Shown here: piece by piece, positions 38,590 to 46,827 of the stretch
How positions within the stretch are numbered: position 1 is the stretch's first letter
Layout of the letters: each line of letters begins with the position of its first letter
Source of the DNA: JAKPQE01 sp041397845
GTDB taxonomy: Bacteria; Pseudomonadota; Alphaproteobacteria; Rhizobiales; JAKPQE01
Assembly: GCA_041397845.1 (NCBI GenBank)
Contig: JAWKVW010000007.1
Coordinates: forward strand, 90,594-154,593
DNA length: 64,000 bases
Direction of reading: 5' to 3'
Notes under the pieces: model-generated
The model's database searches: none
Seen by the model: the letters and a program-made list of their open reading frames with translations, nothing else
What the model was told of the DNA's origin: nothing
Translations under genes and position numbers: made by a program

Positions 38590-39316
38590 CCTCCGTGAGA
38601 TCGCAAATACCGTAGGTTCAGATGCCGAATTTCAGAAGCCAGTTCGTTAGATATACAAATGTCATACTTTAATAATCTATCGGCCCAAATATGACATCCA
38701 GCAATTCTCTCACACCTCCAAACTAGTTTCGGACTTATTGTCTTGGGACTATAGAATTGTTTTTCAAAATGGCGGAAGCGATGATTTGATCCAACCGACC
38801 TGCGAGCTTCGCCCAATGAGGGCCACCGACGACCGCAATTTGGTTTCGAACAGCCATTGACTGTCGGACACCACCTCGCCGGTGAAGAGCGTTGCCTCTA
38901 GCGGCACGTAGATATGTCGGCCGGGTTCGAAGGATTCAAACAGGTCACGCGCCCGACGATTGACGACAAGCGTGCTCGAGTCCGGTAACGCACCAAAGTC
39001 TGGAGATCTTCTATGCCGAGACCCGCCTGATCCGGGGCAGCGGCCAGTATTCCCGCGGCGGCACTGTTCCCGGGAATGACAGATTTTTTGTCGCCTCAGC
39101 CGGATTGAGCATGTTCCGGTCCTGTCGTAGAACTTCCACTCGACTTCCCGGCTGTCGTGTGTCCTCCACTGAAAAAGAAAGGGCATTTGGGCCTCCGCTT
39201 GTGTGGTCACCCGCAGCGGATCTCGCATCTGCCTTTTCCAAAGCCACGCTGGCTGCCGGCCTCGCAAGCAGGTCTTCCAGCGGTGTGTTGGTGATCGAGT
39301 CGAATATCGTGCTCAT
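38590..39316 (-). pseudogene. Imm11 (DUF1629)-like immunity protein, frameshifted
   Basis: Starts MSTIFDSITNTPLEDLLARP at 39316 and changes frame near 39010. The second part reads DFGALPDSSTLVVNRRARDLFESFEPGRHIYVPLE and the last part CERIAGCHIWADRLL with ICISNELASEI. The 'LPDSS..VVN.R.rdlFe.fePG.H.yvPlE' and 'iaG.HiWaDRll' blocks are what I recall of the Imm11 family of immunity proteins in polymorphic toxin loci. Ends beside the AHH module, whose first codons overlap its tail. Confidence 0.5.
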
Positions 39317-39339
39317 GATCAGAAGCCCCGCTCTGCTGC

Positions 39340-39891
39340 GCTCAGGGTTCGGTGAAGGCGTTTGGGCAGATTGCTCGGTGCAAACGAATCTTGATTGAGC
39401 GGTGCGGGTCCACTGCGCACATAACTTCGGGTCTATCGGTGCTAATCAAAAACATGATGCAAAGAAGGCGGACCAGATCTTCGTCCCAGGGAATCATCCG
39501 GCTGTCGACTGTTTGAACAGGTCGATGGACTAGGTAATGCCTGCTCCTTGGCGCGGACATAGGCATCTTCTTTCTTGGAAGTTCTGGAAGACAATCCCAG
39601 CCGCCTCTGCCCTTCCAGAGGCGACGGCCCGTCTCCAGTCGATTGCACCCGCGCCAGCCAACGCCGTCGGGTCCCGGGCCGAACAGGAAGTAGATCTCCG
39701 CCGTCACGATACTGATTTCGGTGTTTCTCCGGCTCGATCCAATATTCGAGACTGGTCGGCATATGACGAACGACCAGTTGGCGCCTGTTGCCGTCCCTGT
39801 CCGGGGCAGCGTCGATATCCACGGTGAAATCCGGTGAGGTCGTCGCGGCCGGCCCAAACCATGATCAGTGCCCTGCGCTCAAGCCTTGTCG
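39340..39891 (-). other. Unassigned degenerate coding region
   Basis: Between the acyltransferase and the Imm11-like gene. Open frames on the minus strand contain protein-like pieces (RQLVVRHMPTSLEYWIEPEKH; DSRMIPWDEDLVRLLCIMFLIS), but no single frame is long, and I do not recognise a family. By position it may be the remains of the toxin partner of the Imm11-like protein. Confidence 0.4.
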
Positions 39892-40635
39892 TCAGACGCG
39901 GGTGCCAACGGGCGAGCCCGACCACCTGCCCGCCGACCTTTCAGCCTTGAAGTCACAGCCCGGCCGGATGGCGCGTGTGAGCCTGATCACGTTCGACCGC
40001 CTGATCCTGCTGCGACAGCGATGACTGGCAGAACCTTCCATCTTCCGGGCGCCAAGCTTTTGCAGCGTTTCCTCGTCGACGAGCCGGGCAATCATCGGGT
40101 GGAGACGAAGGTCTCCGCCTTTGACGACCCTGCCGAAATTGACGAGAACCGACGCGGCCATTTTCGAATTCGGCGCGACAACATCGAAAAGCCAGTTGAT
40201 CGGGCCGAGCTCAGTCTTCAGGCCTTGAGGGCGAACCGGGAACGTTCCGGTTTTCACCTGCTCGCGAATACGGGCATCGACCTCTTCGGAGACGCTCGCC
40301 CAGATGGCGAGGCCGGCGAGATCGGCAAGCGCCGGCTGCTCCTTGTCGCCGGCATAGGCAAGCGCGATGCGATCGCGAACAAGGGGATCGAGAACGAGAT
40401 GCTGCAGATCGGCGAGCGTCTGGTTGCGGTAGCGCGGCAGCAGCATCATCGTCATGACGATCTTGCCGAAGCTCTCGCGGACATGGGCGCGCAATTTGCC
40501 GACCTGCGGAGCTATCTTGCCCAGCGCCGCCGCGTCCGGCGCCATTTGCGCCTCGCCGGCCGCTTCGCCACCGGCGCCGTTGCCCCGGGTCTGGCCAGCG
40601 GCCGGCGCGGCCCCGGTGTTTTCGCGATCCGTCAT
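39892..40635 (-). CDS. Toxin-activating lysine acyltransferase (HlyC family)
   Basis: HlyC-type enzymes attach fatty acyl groups from acyl-ACP to lysines of RTX toxins before secretion. The protein begins with an Ala/Gly-rich segment, then VRESFGKIVMTMMLLPRYRNQTLADLQHLVLDPLVRDRIALAYAG, GLAIWASVSEEVDARI, GPINWLFDVVAP and LRLHPMIARLVDEETLQKLGARKM. HlyC relatives use a histidine and an aspartate in the region matching FGKI/HLVLDPL. The last ~50 residues (from EGSASHRCRS) look out of frame, so the native end is probably near residue 197. Start at 40635. Confidence 0.65.
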   Translation of the reverse strand: MTDRENTGAAPAAGQTRGNGAGGEAAGEAQMAPDAAALGKIAPQVGKLRAHVRESFGKIVMTMMLLPRYRNQTLADLQHLVLDPLVRDRIALAYAGDKEQPALADLAGLAIWASVSEEVDARIREQVKTGTFPVRPQGLKTELGPINWLFDVVAPNSKMAASVLVNFGRVVKGGDLRLHPMIARLVDEETLQKLGARKMEGSASHRCRSRIRRSNVIRLTRAIRPGCDFKAERSAGRWSGSPVGTRV

Positions 40636-41354
40636 GCAATTTCCCCCTATGGTTGCCGGGGAAACAGGTGGCAGCGCATCACGCTCAAGTCAACCGTGCA
40701 ATCCCGGGGAGAGACACCCTGGCGAAGCGCACAGCGGGCGACCGCGCCCTCGCCGCGGCAGAGGCGACAGGAGATTGGCGCGGGTCAACTGGGGAGAGGC
40801 CAATTGGGGGGAACTCGGGGCCGCAAGAATTTGCGGGCGCGACCGCAGACTGGGTGGTCAAGTCAAACTGCGAGGACCGAGATCGACCTGGGGCCCAGGC
40901 AGCGATGCCCCTTTTCTTACGCCGGCGAGCGCGGTGGCAATCTCCTTGCCAACTCCTTAATTTGCATCGGTCAAAATCGCGCGACGGCCGGTGATGTCCG
41001 TGCTTTTCCCGGTTTCCATACCAACCGCCGGGACGCTATGTCACGCCGCCACGCGATCAAGCGCCGCGAGCGTCAAATCCGCCGGAATAAGGGATGACCA
41101 GACGGCATGCGGGCAACGAGCTTTTGATTGTCCGATCCATCAGTTTCCATCTCAACCGAGCAATTGCTCTATTCTTCATTGCATCTGATAAATACAAGTG
41201 ATTTTATCAACACCTGCGGGCGGCATATTGTTTTCCAGCAAAAATTTCGAACCGGCTTTTCTGGGAATGAATTCAAAAATAAATTGCCGCGGAACATGCG
41301 AAAAATGCCTCCTTGGAAAGTTATCAATCAATATTTTTTTCGCATTCTCTGCCG
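40636..41354. other. Intergenic region upstream of the acyltransferase
   Basis: About 700 bp, GC-rich in the first half and AT-rich after 41150. No supported gene. A 19-codon Arg-rich frame at 41038-41097 (plus) has no ribosome site. The acyltransferase promoter should lie in 40640-40800. Confidence 0.5.
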
Positions 41355-41633
41355 TTAAATAACTCTAACAAACACATTAAATGATATCAACGCGCTGTGC
41401 CACACGTGCAAATTCCAAAAAGATATGAATAGATTTTTAGCGGCGGCATCCACGGCAAAAACATCGAAACACACCATCATATCTATAGAGCAATCGTCTA
41501 TACCCTCGAGCGTCTCTCCGTCAGCAGGCATTGTAATCGAACCGAACTCCTTGTAGGTCCATTCAGCCCATTGACCGTCAATTTCAAAATTGTAATATTT
41601 ACTTGGCTTGAACCTTTCCAAGAGATACCCCAT
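41355..41633 (-). CDS. Small AT-rich protein, possible immunity protein
   Basis: An intact 92-residue frame, MGYLLERFKPSKYYNFEIDGQWAEWTYKEFG..., low in GC compared with the core genome, rich in aromatic residues and acidic. It starts 9 bp after the previous stop on the same strand, so co-translation is likely. Small, acidic, AT-rich proteins in this setting are often immunity proteins, but no family is recognised. Confidence 0.45.
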   Translation of the reverse strand: MGYLLERFKPSKYYNFEIDGQWAEWTYKEFGSITMPADGETLEGIDDCSIDMMVCFDVFAVDAAAKNLFISFWNLHVWHSALISFNVFVRVI

Positions 41634-41642
41634 GGTAGATCC

Positions 41643-41880
41643 TCAGGCTCCACCAACTTCGCAAATATTCTCATATCTTGAGCTTGCAATACCTTCAACA
41701 AGCAACTCATCCAAGCTCACCCGACGGCGTTCATACATACCTTCATGCATAGCATAACGATTTTCCGTCTTTTTTGCTATTAGCAATATCCCCCTTCCCG
41801 GTAGAATACCCTGAGAAGAACGCAGGGTTCCAGGGCGATAATTCAAACCAAGCACAAACTTCCAGCGTATAAAATCTCAT
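41643..41880 (-). pseudogene. Small protein overlapping a toxin-like C-terminus, frameshifted
   Basis: The ATG at 41880 overlaps the stop of the preceding frame as ATGA. It begins MRFYTLEVCAW, and in another frame continues VLGLNYRPGTLRSSQGILPGRGILLIAKK...ERRRVSLDELLVEG to the stop at 41643. One indel near 41845 joins them into about 80 residues. Immunity-like by position only. Confidence 0.4.
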
Positions 41881-42158
41881 AAATCGCCTTGTATTTTGTA
41901 TTCTTTAGGTAGTCCGAGTACTCCTGAATCCATCTTCCCTAATCCTCTCTTTACATCGAACATAAATCGCTCAAATGCCTCCTTTGGCATTGCCCGATTT
42001 TTGTCCGCCACAAAATCATCAAAACGATCAAAAAAATCCTGCATCGTCGGATATTTCGTATTTACTCGAACGCCTTTCCACTTCTGAAGCCGCAACGACT
42101 TCAGATTCATTGCGCCGTTTTTTGCCAAAAACCAGATAGATGACCACCATAATACCAC
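41877..42158 (-). CDS. Toxin-like C-terminal fragment
   Basis: The 93-residue frame contains MNLKSLRLQKWKGVRVN, then MQDFFDRFDDFVADKNRAMPKEAFERFMFDVKRGLGKMDSGVLGLPKEYK and a stop. The N-terminal part is poor sequence, so the true domain may begin upstream and be lost. Basic, helical and followed by an overlapping small gene, as in toxin-immunity pairs. No family recognised. Confidence 0.4.
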   Translation of the reverse strand: MVLWWSSIWFLAKNGAMNLKSLRLQKWKGVRVNTKYPTMQDFFDRFDDFVADKNRAMPKEAFERFMFDVKRGLGKMDSGVLGLPKEYKIQGDL

Positions 42159-42450
42159 ACTTTTGGCTCACCAAAGCATGCCAGCGCGACACCACTTGGT
42201 GCTACCAGCATGATGGCACTTCGGTTCCGCACGTCCGGCACAAAAGGCGTCAAGATACAGGGGCGCCGCATGTACCGTTCGCCCTGACAAATTGGTTATT
42301 TAGTTCCAATTCGACCAGATGCTACCCCAAACGAGATTGTCATCGCCAGACCTGTGAAAGCTCTCCAGCCAACCGCATCAAGCGATAACACTTATGCCGG
42401 ACGCATGATCGGAGCCATCAAACGAAGTGAGATTGGCGCGAGCGAAAAAA

Positions 42451-42543
42451 TGGCGGAGACGGAGGGATTCGAACCCTCGATACGGCTTTTGACCGTATAA
42501 CGGTTTAGCAAACCGCCGCCTTCAGCCTCTCGGCCACGTCTCC
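42451..42543 (-). tRNA. tRNA-Ser (anticodon GCU)
   Basis: Acceptor stem GGAGACG / CGTCTCC, D-arm GTGGCCGAGAGGC, anticodon loop TTGCTAA giving GCU (reads AGC/AGU), a long variable arm characteristic of serine tRNA, T-loop GGTTCGAATCC, and an encoded 3' CCA. The 3' end points toward the toxin-like region, the usual side for island integration, but no direct repeat of the tRNA end or integrase is visible in the window. Confidence 0.95.
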
Positions 42544-42628
42544 GTTGCGGCGAATTCATAGAGGGCGACAGGCCCCGCCGTCAACGCGCGAGTTTGAGAT
42601 TTTCGCATCACCGGCAGGGCCCCTGCCC

Positions 42629-43213
42629 TCATCCGGTTCCGGCAATCCGTCCGGCGACGGCCTCGATGAGGCCCGGATCGGTCTTTCCGGCGAGCGCTGC
42701 GGTCTTTTCGCTGGTCCGCCCCCAGGCAACGACGCCAACGACGGCGAGCGGCGCGGTGTAGAACCACATGAGATAGCCAAGTGCCGTGGCGATGGCGGTG
42801 AACCCCGCCGGCTCGCCCGAGACGATGGCGACGACGATCGCTGCAACAAGGGCGATGCCGGTCGCCGTCCAGACGAGATTGGCGCCAAGGCCCCAGAGCG
42901 GCCGCCAGAGCCGCTGCAGCGGCGAATGGGCGACAAGCTCGGCCCGCATGGTCCGGTTTACCTCGGAGAGCTGCCGGCTCATCTCGGCATAGATCAGTGC
43001 CGGCACCTGCGGGGCAAGATCATTGATCCGGTCGAGCGCCGCCGGGTCGGCCGCGACCGCCGCCTCGACCGCCGCCGGCTCGGCATCGACGCCGAGGGCG
43101 GCACCAATCGCACCGCCAACCGCCGCGCCGGCCGGACCGCCGAGCGCGCCGCCGACGACCGGGGCGCCGAGGGCGATGAGTTTCTTGCCAAGACTGGCCC
43201 AAGCCATGGTCAT
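42629..43213 (-). CDS. Phage-type holin / membrane protein
   Basis: The 194-residue protein has Gly/Ala-rich hydrophobic N-terminal segments (LIALGAPVVGGALGGPAGAAVGGAIGAALG) and two more helices near the C-terminus (LVWTATGIALVAAIVVAIVSG, FTAIATALGYLMWFYTAPLAVVGVVAW). The second half resembles the three-transmembrane holin family. The start overlaps the endolysin stop by ATGA, a classic lysis-pair layout. A holin would form membrane lesions releasing the endolysin. Confidence 0.7.
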   Translation of the reverse strand: MTMAWASLGKKLIALGAPVVGGALGGPAGAAVGGAIGAALGVDAEPAAVEAAVAADPAALDRINDLAPQVPALIYAEMSRQLSEVNRTMRAELVAHSPLQRLWRPLWGLGANLVWTATGIALVAAIVVAIVSGEPAGFTAIATALGYLMWFYTAPLAVVGVVAWGRTSEKTAALAGKTDPGLIEAVAGRIAGTG

Positions 43214-43863
43214 GCCTCCGCCTTGCCGCGCCCGCCGCGCGAAAGCACCAGCCAGCCGACGCCGGCAAGGATCGCCACCGCGATGACAACGCCGGCGATG
43301 ATCGCGGCATTGCCGAGGGCCGATTCGGTCGTCGGTTCGCTCGCCACAGCGACGGCGGCGGCGGCGGCGGCCGCGCCAATCGCACCGGCGGTCGCCGCTT
43401 GCGCGCTCGCCCGGCCGCCAGCGCGATAGCGACCCCGGAAAATCAGGTCGGCCTCGGCGGCGCGGCGGCGACTGAGGCCGTTGACGACCTTGCCGCCAGC
43501 CTTGTTCCAGAGTTTCAGCCGCTTCTCGGCCTCAGCGCTGTCGCCGCGCCGATACGCGTCGACCCATGAGGCGCGGTGGATGGCGCCGGTGTTGAAGTCG
43601 AAGCTGACGGCGCCGTCAAAGACATGCTGCGGCACCGGGCCGAGGGCGGCGGCAACGCGGGTCTCGAACCGCCTGAGGTCGCGGGCGAAGATTGCCATCG
43701 CCTCGGCACGGCTCACCTTCATGCCGGCGACCGGCTTCGGCGGTCCGGCCGCCGCCGTGTGGCCGACGCCGATGGTCCAGATGCCGGCGACATCGCGATA
43801 GGCCTTGAGGACGATGCCCTCGTGGGCGGCGATGTCTTCCATTCCTTTCGATGAAGTCTTCAT
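43210..43863 (-). CDS. Endolysin, glycoside hydrolase family 24 (phage lysozyme)
   Basis: Cuts peptidoglycan. Residues 1-150 are the T4-lysozyme-like domain with the catalytic triad region HEGIVLKAYRDVAGIWTIGVGHT (Glu, Asp, Thr) and FDGAVSFDFNTGAIHRASW. The last 80 residues are an Ala-rich linker and a C-terminal membrane helix (AIIAGVVIAVAILAGVGWLVL), unusual for a free endolysin and suggesting membrane anchoring. Start at 43863 with GGAGG upstream, just after a strong terminator stem. No other phage genes surround the pair. Confidence 0.85.
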   Translation of the reverse strand: MKTSSKGMEDIAAHEGIVLKAYRDVAGIWTIGVGHTAAAGPPKPVAGMKVSRAEAMAIFARDLRRFETRVAAALGPVPQHVFDGAVSFDFNTGAIHRASWVDAYRRGDSAEAEKRLKLWNKAGGKVVNGLSRRRAAEADLIFRGRYRAGGRASAQAATAGAIGAAAAAAAVAVASEPTTESALGNAAIIAGVVIAVAILAGVGWLVLSRGGRGKAEA

Positions 43864-43881
43864 GTCGGGTCCTCCATGAAC

Positions 43882-44030
43882 GAAAAAAGGCCGCCCGGGG
43901 TGGGCGGCCTTCAGTCGGAAAGCTCAGGTTCCGGCGCCTTCCCGCAGCGGAGCGAAACCTCCGCCGCGGAACGGCGCCCGTAAACGACACGTGCCCGGCG
44001 CATGGCGGCACCGGGCACATGTCGAGAAGA
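43882..44030 (-). ncRNA. Candidate structured ~150-nt small RNA (or leader) upstream of endolysin
   Basis: Between a strong promoter and a strong terminator lie two large hairpins: 43985-44024 (14-bp stem CGACATGTGCCCGG with one G-U) and 43933-43978 (GGCGCC outer stem, then TTCCGC and GGCGGAG pairs around loop GUUUCG). Together with the terminator this gives a three-hairpin RNA. An open frame across it exists but has no ribosome site. It could be a free small RNA, or a long leader with attenuation of the lysis genes. I cannot match it to a named family. Confidence 0.6.
43887..43911 (-). terminator. Strong rho-independent terminator before endolysin
   Basis: A 10-bp stem AAGGCCGCCC / GGGCGGCCTT, loop GGGGT, followed on the minus strand by TTTTTT. 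The T-run ends only about 7 nt before the endolysin Shine-Dalgarno (43871-43875). Confidence 0.9.
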
Positions 44031-44036
44031 TAGGAA

Positions 44037-44066
44037 TTTATACCTTTAGCAGCATCGCGCTGTCAA
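44037..44066 (-). promoter_or_regulatory. Sigma-70-type promoter
   Basis: TTGACA at 44061-44066 and TATAAA at 44037-44042 on the minus strand, 18 bp apart. Start of transcription expected near 44030. Confidence 0.75.
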
Positions 44067-44142
44067 TTTCCGGCTTCGCTCGCCCGGCCTGCCTACCGGG
44101 TGGGCGCGCCGGCCATCGGCGCCTGCTGCAAGGCAGCTTCGC

Positions 44143-44412
44143 TCAGTGGGTGCGCAGCCACTCGCGGGCTTCGCGCTGGGCAGCGGCGATATCACCCGAC
44201 GACATTTCGGCGGCGACTTCCTGGCGATAGCGGGCGGCCTCGTGGTTGCCCTTGGCGGCGGCCAGATTGAACCACTTATGCGCCTCGACAAGGTCGGTCG
44301 AAACCGAGCGGCCGGTCGAGTACATCATGCCAAGCTGGAAAAACACATCGCCGGGAGCGCTCTGCATGCCCATCGCGGCGAGACTGACTTCATTGACCTC
44401 AAAGCGAGCCAT
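44143..44412 (-). CDS. Sel1-repeat protein
   Basis: The 89-residue protein carries one clear Sel1/TPR-like repeat, FFQLGMMYSTGRSVSTDLVEAHKWFNLAAAKGNHEAARYR, followed by a helix ending QREAREWLRTH. Single Sel1-repeat proteins of this size are widespread in Hyphomicrobiales; the repeat normally binds proteins. No signal peptide, so probably cytoplasmic. Function unknown. Confidence 0.8.
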   Translation of the reverse strand: MARFEVNEVSLAAMGMQSAPGDVFFQLGMMYSTGRSVSTDLVEAHKWFNLAAAKGNHEAARYRQEVAAEMSSGDIAAAQREAREWLRTH

Positions 44413-44709
44413 GTTACATCCCCTGTCCTTGCTTCCCGAAGTCTTTCGGATTTCTTCCGGTTTATTTTCCCGAACTCTTCTGTTCGATGCTTCGAGGATG
44501 AGGCCAGCGACTGAATCCGCCGTTAAACGACGAGCTTAATTTTCGAAGAATAATGATAAAACTGATGGTAAATTTTACTTGCCGTTAGCCGTGACAGCGC
44601 GGAAAAGCCAATACTTTCCATGTCGACGACTCAAGGCGCGGCGGCGGCGACTCACGCTTTGCTAACCTTGTGGAATGAATCGGAAAAAACGTTTTTAGAC
44701 AAATCCCGG

Positions 44710-46113
44710 TCAGCGGGACAGGAAACGAGCAAGGAATCCGGGCACATCAAGGGCCGGAAAGAGGCCCCGATCGCGCGCGCCATACCATTGGTAGGCAAGG
44801 CGCAAATACTGGCGGCGCAAGGCCGGAAACGCCGGCACGGGCGGCGGCGCCAGCATGAAATCCGGAAGGCCGCTGGCGGCCGGACCTTCGGCGACGAGAC
44901 GGGCGAGCGCGCGGCCGGCAAGGCTCGCCATGGCGACGCCGTTGCCGTGATAGAGGTGGGCATGGTGGATGCCGGGCACCGCCGGGTCGCTCCAGACGTG
45001 CGGCACGAGGTCGAAGGCGAGCGCGACGAAGCCGCTCCACTGATATTGGAACGGAACGTCCCGCCAGGCCGGGAACATTGCCTCGAAGCGCCGGCGCAGC
45101 GCTGCGAATGATGCAGCCGTTGCCGCCTCGTCGAGGGCAAGCCCGCCGCGCCCGCCAAAGAGAAAGCGACCGTCGGGCAGCAGGCGGAAATAGTGCAGGA
45201 GATTGCGGCTGTCATAGGCGAGCGCGGTGTCGCGCCAGCCCTGATCGGCGATCTCCGTGGCGGTCAGCGGCCGGGTGACGCCGATGCGTGACAGCGCCGG
45301 CATGACGGCCTGCTCGGCCCGGGGAAACAGGCCGCGCGGGTGATAGCCGTTGACGGCGATGATGACGTCGCGGGCGCGGACGCGGCCACGGGGTGTTGCC
45401 AGATGATGCTCGCCGCCCTCGCCGCGCCAGCCGAAGACCGGCGAGGCGCCATGCACCCGGACGCCGGCGCGCATGGCCGCGTCAGCAAGGCCGGTGACAT
45501 AGGCGAGCGGATCGAGACCGAAGCCCTTCTCGATGAAAATCGCGCCGTGATGGCCGCTGGCTGCGAGCCCGCGCGCGGCCAGCCCGGCGCTGTCCAGCGC
45601 CTCGGCGCGGCAGCCGAAGCGGGCGGCAAGGTCGCTCGCCTCGGCGCGCATGCGGGCCGGGCGCAGCGGCCGGTGCAGCAGTTCATAATCGCCATCGGCG
45701 CCGTGGCGGGCGGCGATCCCCTCGCGCTCCAGCGTCCCGGCAACGAGATCGACCGCCTCGACCATCAGCCGGTCGAAGGCGCGGGCGGCATCGATGCCGT
45801 ACCGTCTTGCCATCGCGGCCGGGGCAAGCTTTGCCCCGCCAAGGCAGCAGAAACCGGCATTGCGGCCGGAGGCGCCCCAGCCGGGTGCGCCGGCATCGAG
45901 GACGACAACCTCGCGGGCGTGGTCACGAGCGAGCGTCAGGGCGGCGGAAAGGCCGGTGAAGCCGGCGCCGATGATGGCGACATCGCAGGAAACCTCGCCG
46001 GCAAGCGGCGGCGCTGCCCTGCCCGGGGGCGCTGCCTGCGCGCGCCACAGGGACGGCGCCTCTCCGGCGTAGACGGCCGGGCCGTAAAGATGGTCAAGCT
46101 TGGAAGAGGCCAT
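44710..46113 (-). CDS. FAD-dependent amine oxidoreductase (DAO family)
   Basis: The 467-residue flavoprotein starts at MASSKLDHLYGPAVYAGE. The FAD-binding Rossmann motif is CDVAIIGAGFTGLSAALTLA, with VVLDAGAPGWGASGRNAGFCC, a block typical of gamma-glutamylputrescine oxidase-like enzymes (PuuB). The C-terminal part has GNGVAMASLAGRALARL, which holds the second FAD contact. It probably oxidises an amine or amino acid with O2. It is not beside putrescine genes in this window. The start was moved inward because the longer frame begins with unrelated residues. Confidence 0.85.
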   Translation of the reverse strand: MASSKLDHLYGPAVYAGEAPSLWRAQAAPPGRAAPPLAGEVSCDVAIIGAGFTGLSAALTLARDHAREVVVLDAGAPGWGASGRNAGFCCLGGAKLAPAAMARRYGIDAARAFDRLMVEAVDLVAGTLEREGIAARHGADGDYELLHRPLRPARMRAEASDLAARFGCRAEALDSAGLAARGLAASGHHGAIFIEKGFGLDPLAYVTGLADAAMRAGVRVHGASPVFGWRGEGGEHHLATPRGRVRARDVIIAVNGYHPRGLFPRAEQAVMPALSRIGVTRPLTATEIADQGWRDTALAYDSRNLLHYFRLLPDGRFLFGGRGGLALDEAATAASFAALRRRFEAMFPAWRDVPFQYQWSGFVALAFDLVPHVWSDPAVPGIHHAHLYHGNGVAMASLAGRALARLVAEGPAASGLPDFMLAPPPVPAFPALRRQYLRLAYQWYGARDRGLFPALDVPGFLARFLSR

Positions 46114-46339
46114 CGACGAGTGGATCCGCGCGGCGGGGCGAACGGGGTGCGCCTTTTCATTGTCCGACGGACGGCGCGCCACGGCAAGCCCCGGATCGCG
46201 CGAGCGACATTTCTCCCTGGCCGCCCTTCGCGTAACGCTGCGTCACGACTTCCCAAGACGGCCGGTTCCGCACTAGATTCCCGCCCACAGCGAGTGGCGT
46301 CAGGAGAACCGCCGCCGCGAGGAACCCGAGGTGAGGCGA

Positions 46340-46756
46340 ATGTCTGTCACGAAATTCATGGCCACGGCGGCGATTCTGACGTGTCTTTCCAGTGGCGCGG
46401 CGCTGGCCGCCGACGTCACCGGAATCTGGCTTTCGGCCAGCGGCGAGACGAAGGTGCGGATCGCGCCGTGCGGCGGATCGCTCTGCGGTACGGTCGTATG
46501 GGCGAAGGGCGACCCGCTCGACGCGGAAAACCCGGATGCCGGCAAGCGCAGCCGGCCGGTCGCGGGCATCCAGATGCTGTCCGGCCTGAAATCGACCGGC
46601 AAGAACGAGGAATATGCCGGCAAGCTCTACAACTACAAGGACGGCAAGACCTATGACGGCAAGATGAGCCTTGCCAGCGCCGACAAGCTGAAGCTCTCCG
46701 GCTGCGTCCTCGGCGGCATGATCTGCAAGAGCCAGACCTGGTCGCGCAGCAAATAG
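46340..46756 (+). CDS. DUF2147 secreted protein
   Basis: The 138-residue product has a signal peptide (MSVTKFMATAAILTCLSSGAALA) and the DUF2147 pattern: DVTGIWLSASGETKVRIAPCGGSLCGTVVWAK, with two cysteines likely forming a disulfide, and Y-rich strands NYKDGKTYDGKMSLASADKLKLSGC. DUF2147 is a small beta-barrel of unknown role in the periplasm. Confidence 0.85.
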   Translation: MSVTKFMATAAILTCLSSGAALAADVTGIWLSASGETKVRIAPCGGSLCGTVVWAKGDPLDAENPDAGKRSRPVAGIQMLSGLKSTGKNEEYAGKLYNYKDGKTYDGKMSLASADKLKLSGCVLGGMICKSQTWSRSK

Positions 46757-46827
46757 CAGGGCGCCGTTCAGCCAGCATTCAGCCCGCCCGGACGAGGATG
46801 TCGCAAATCCGGGCGGGAGATTTCCTG

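Noticed and set aside
41038..41097. 19-codon Arg-rich ORF
   Set aside because: No ribosome site, no conservation evidence, and random short frames are common here.
42451..42543. attachment-site pair for an island at tRNA-Ser
   Set aside because: I looked for a second copy of the tRNA 3' end and for an integrase within the window and saw neither.
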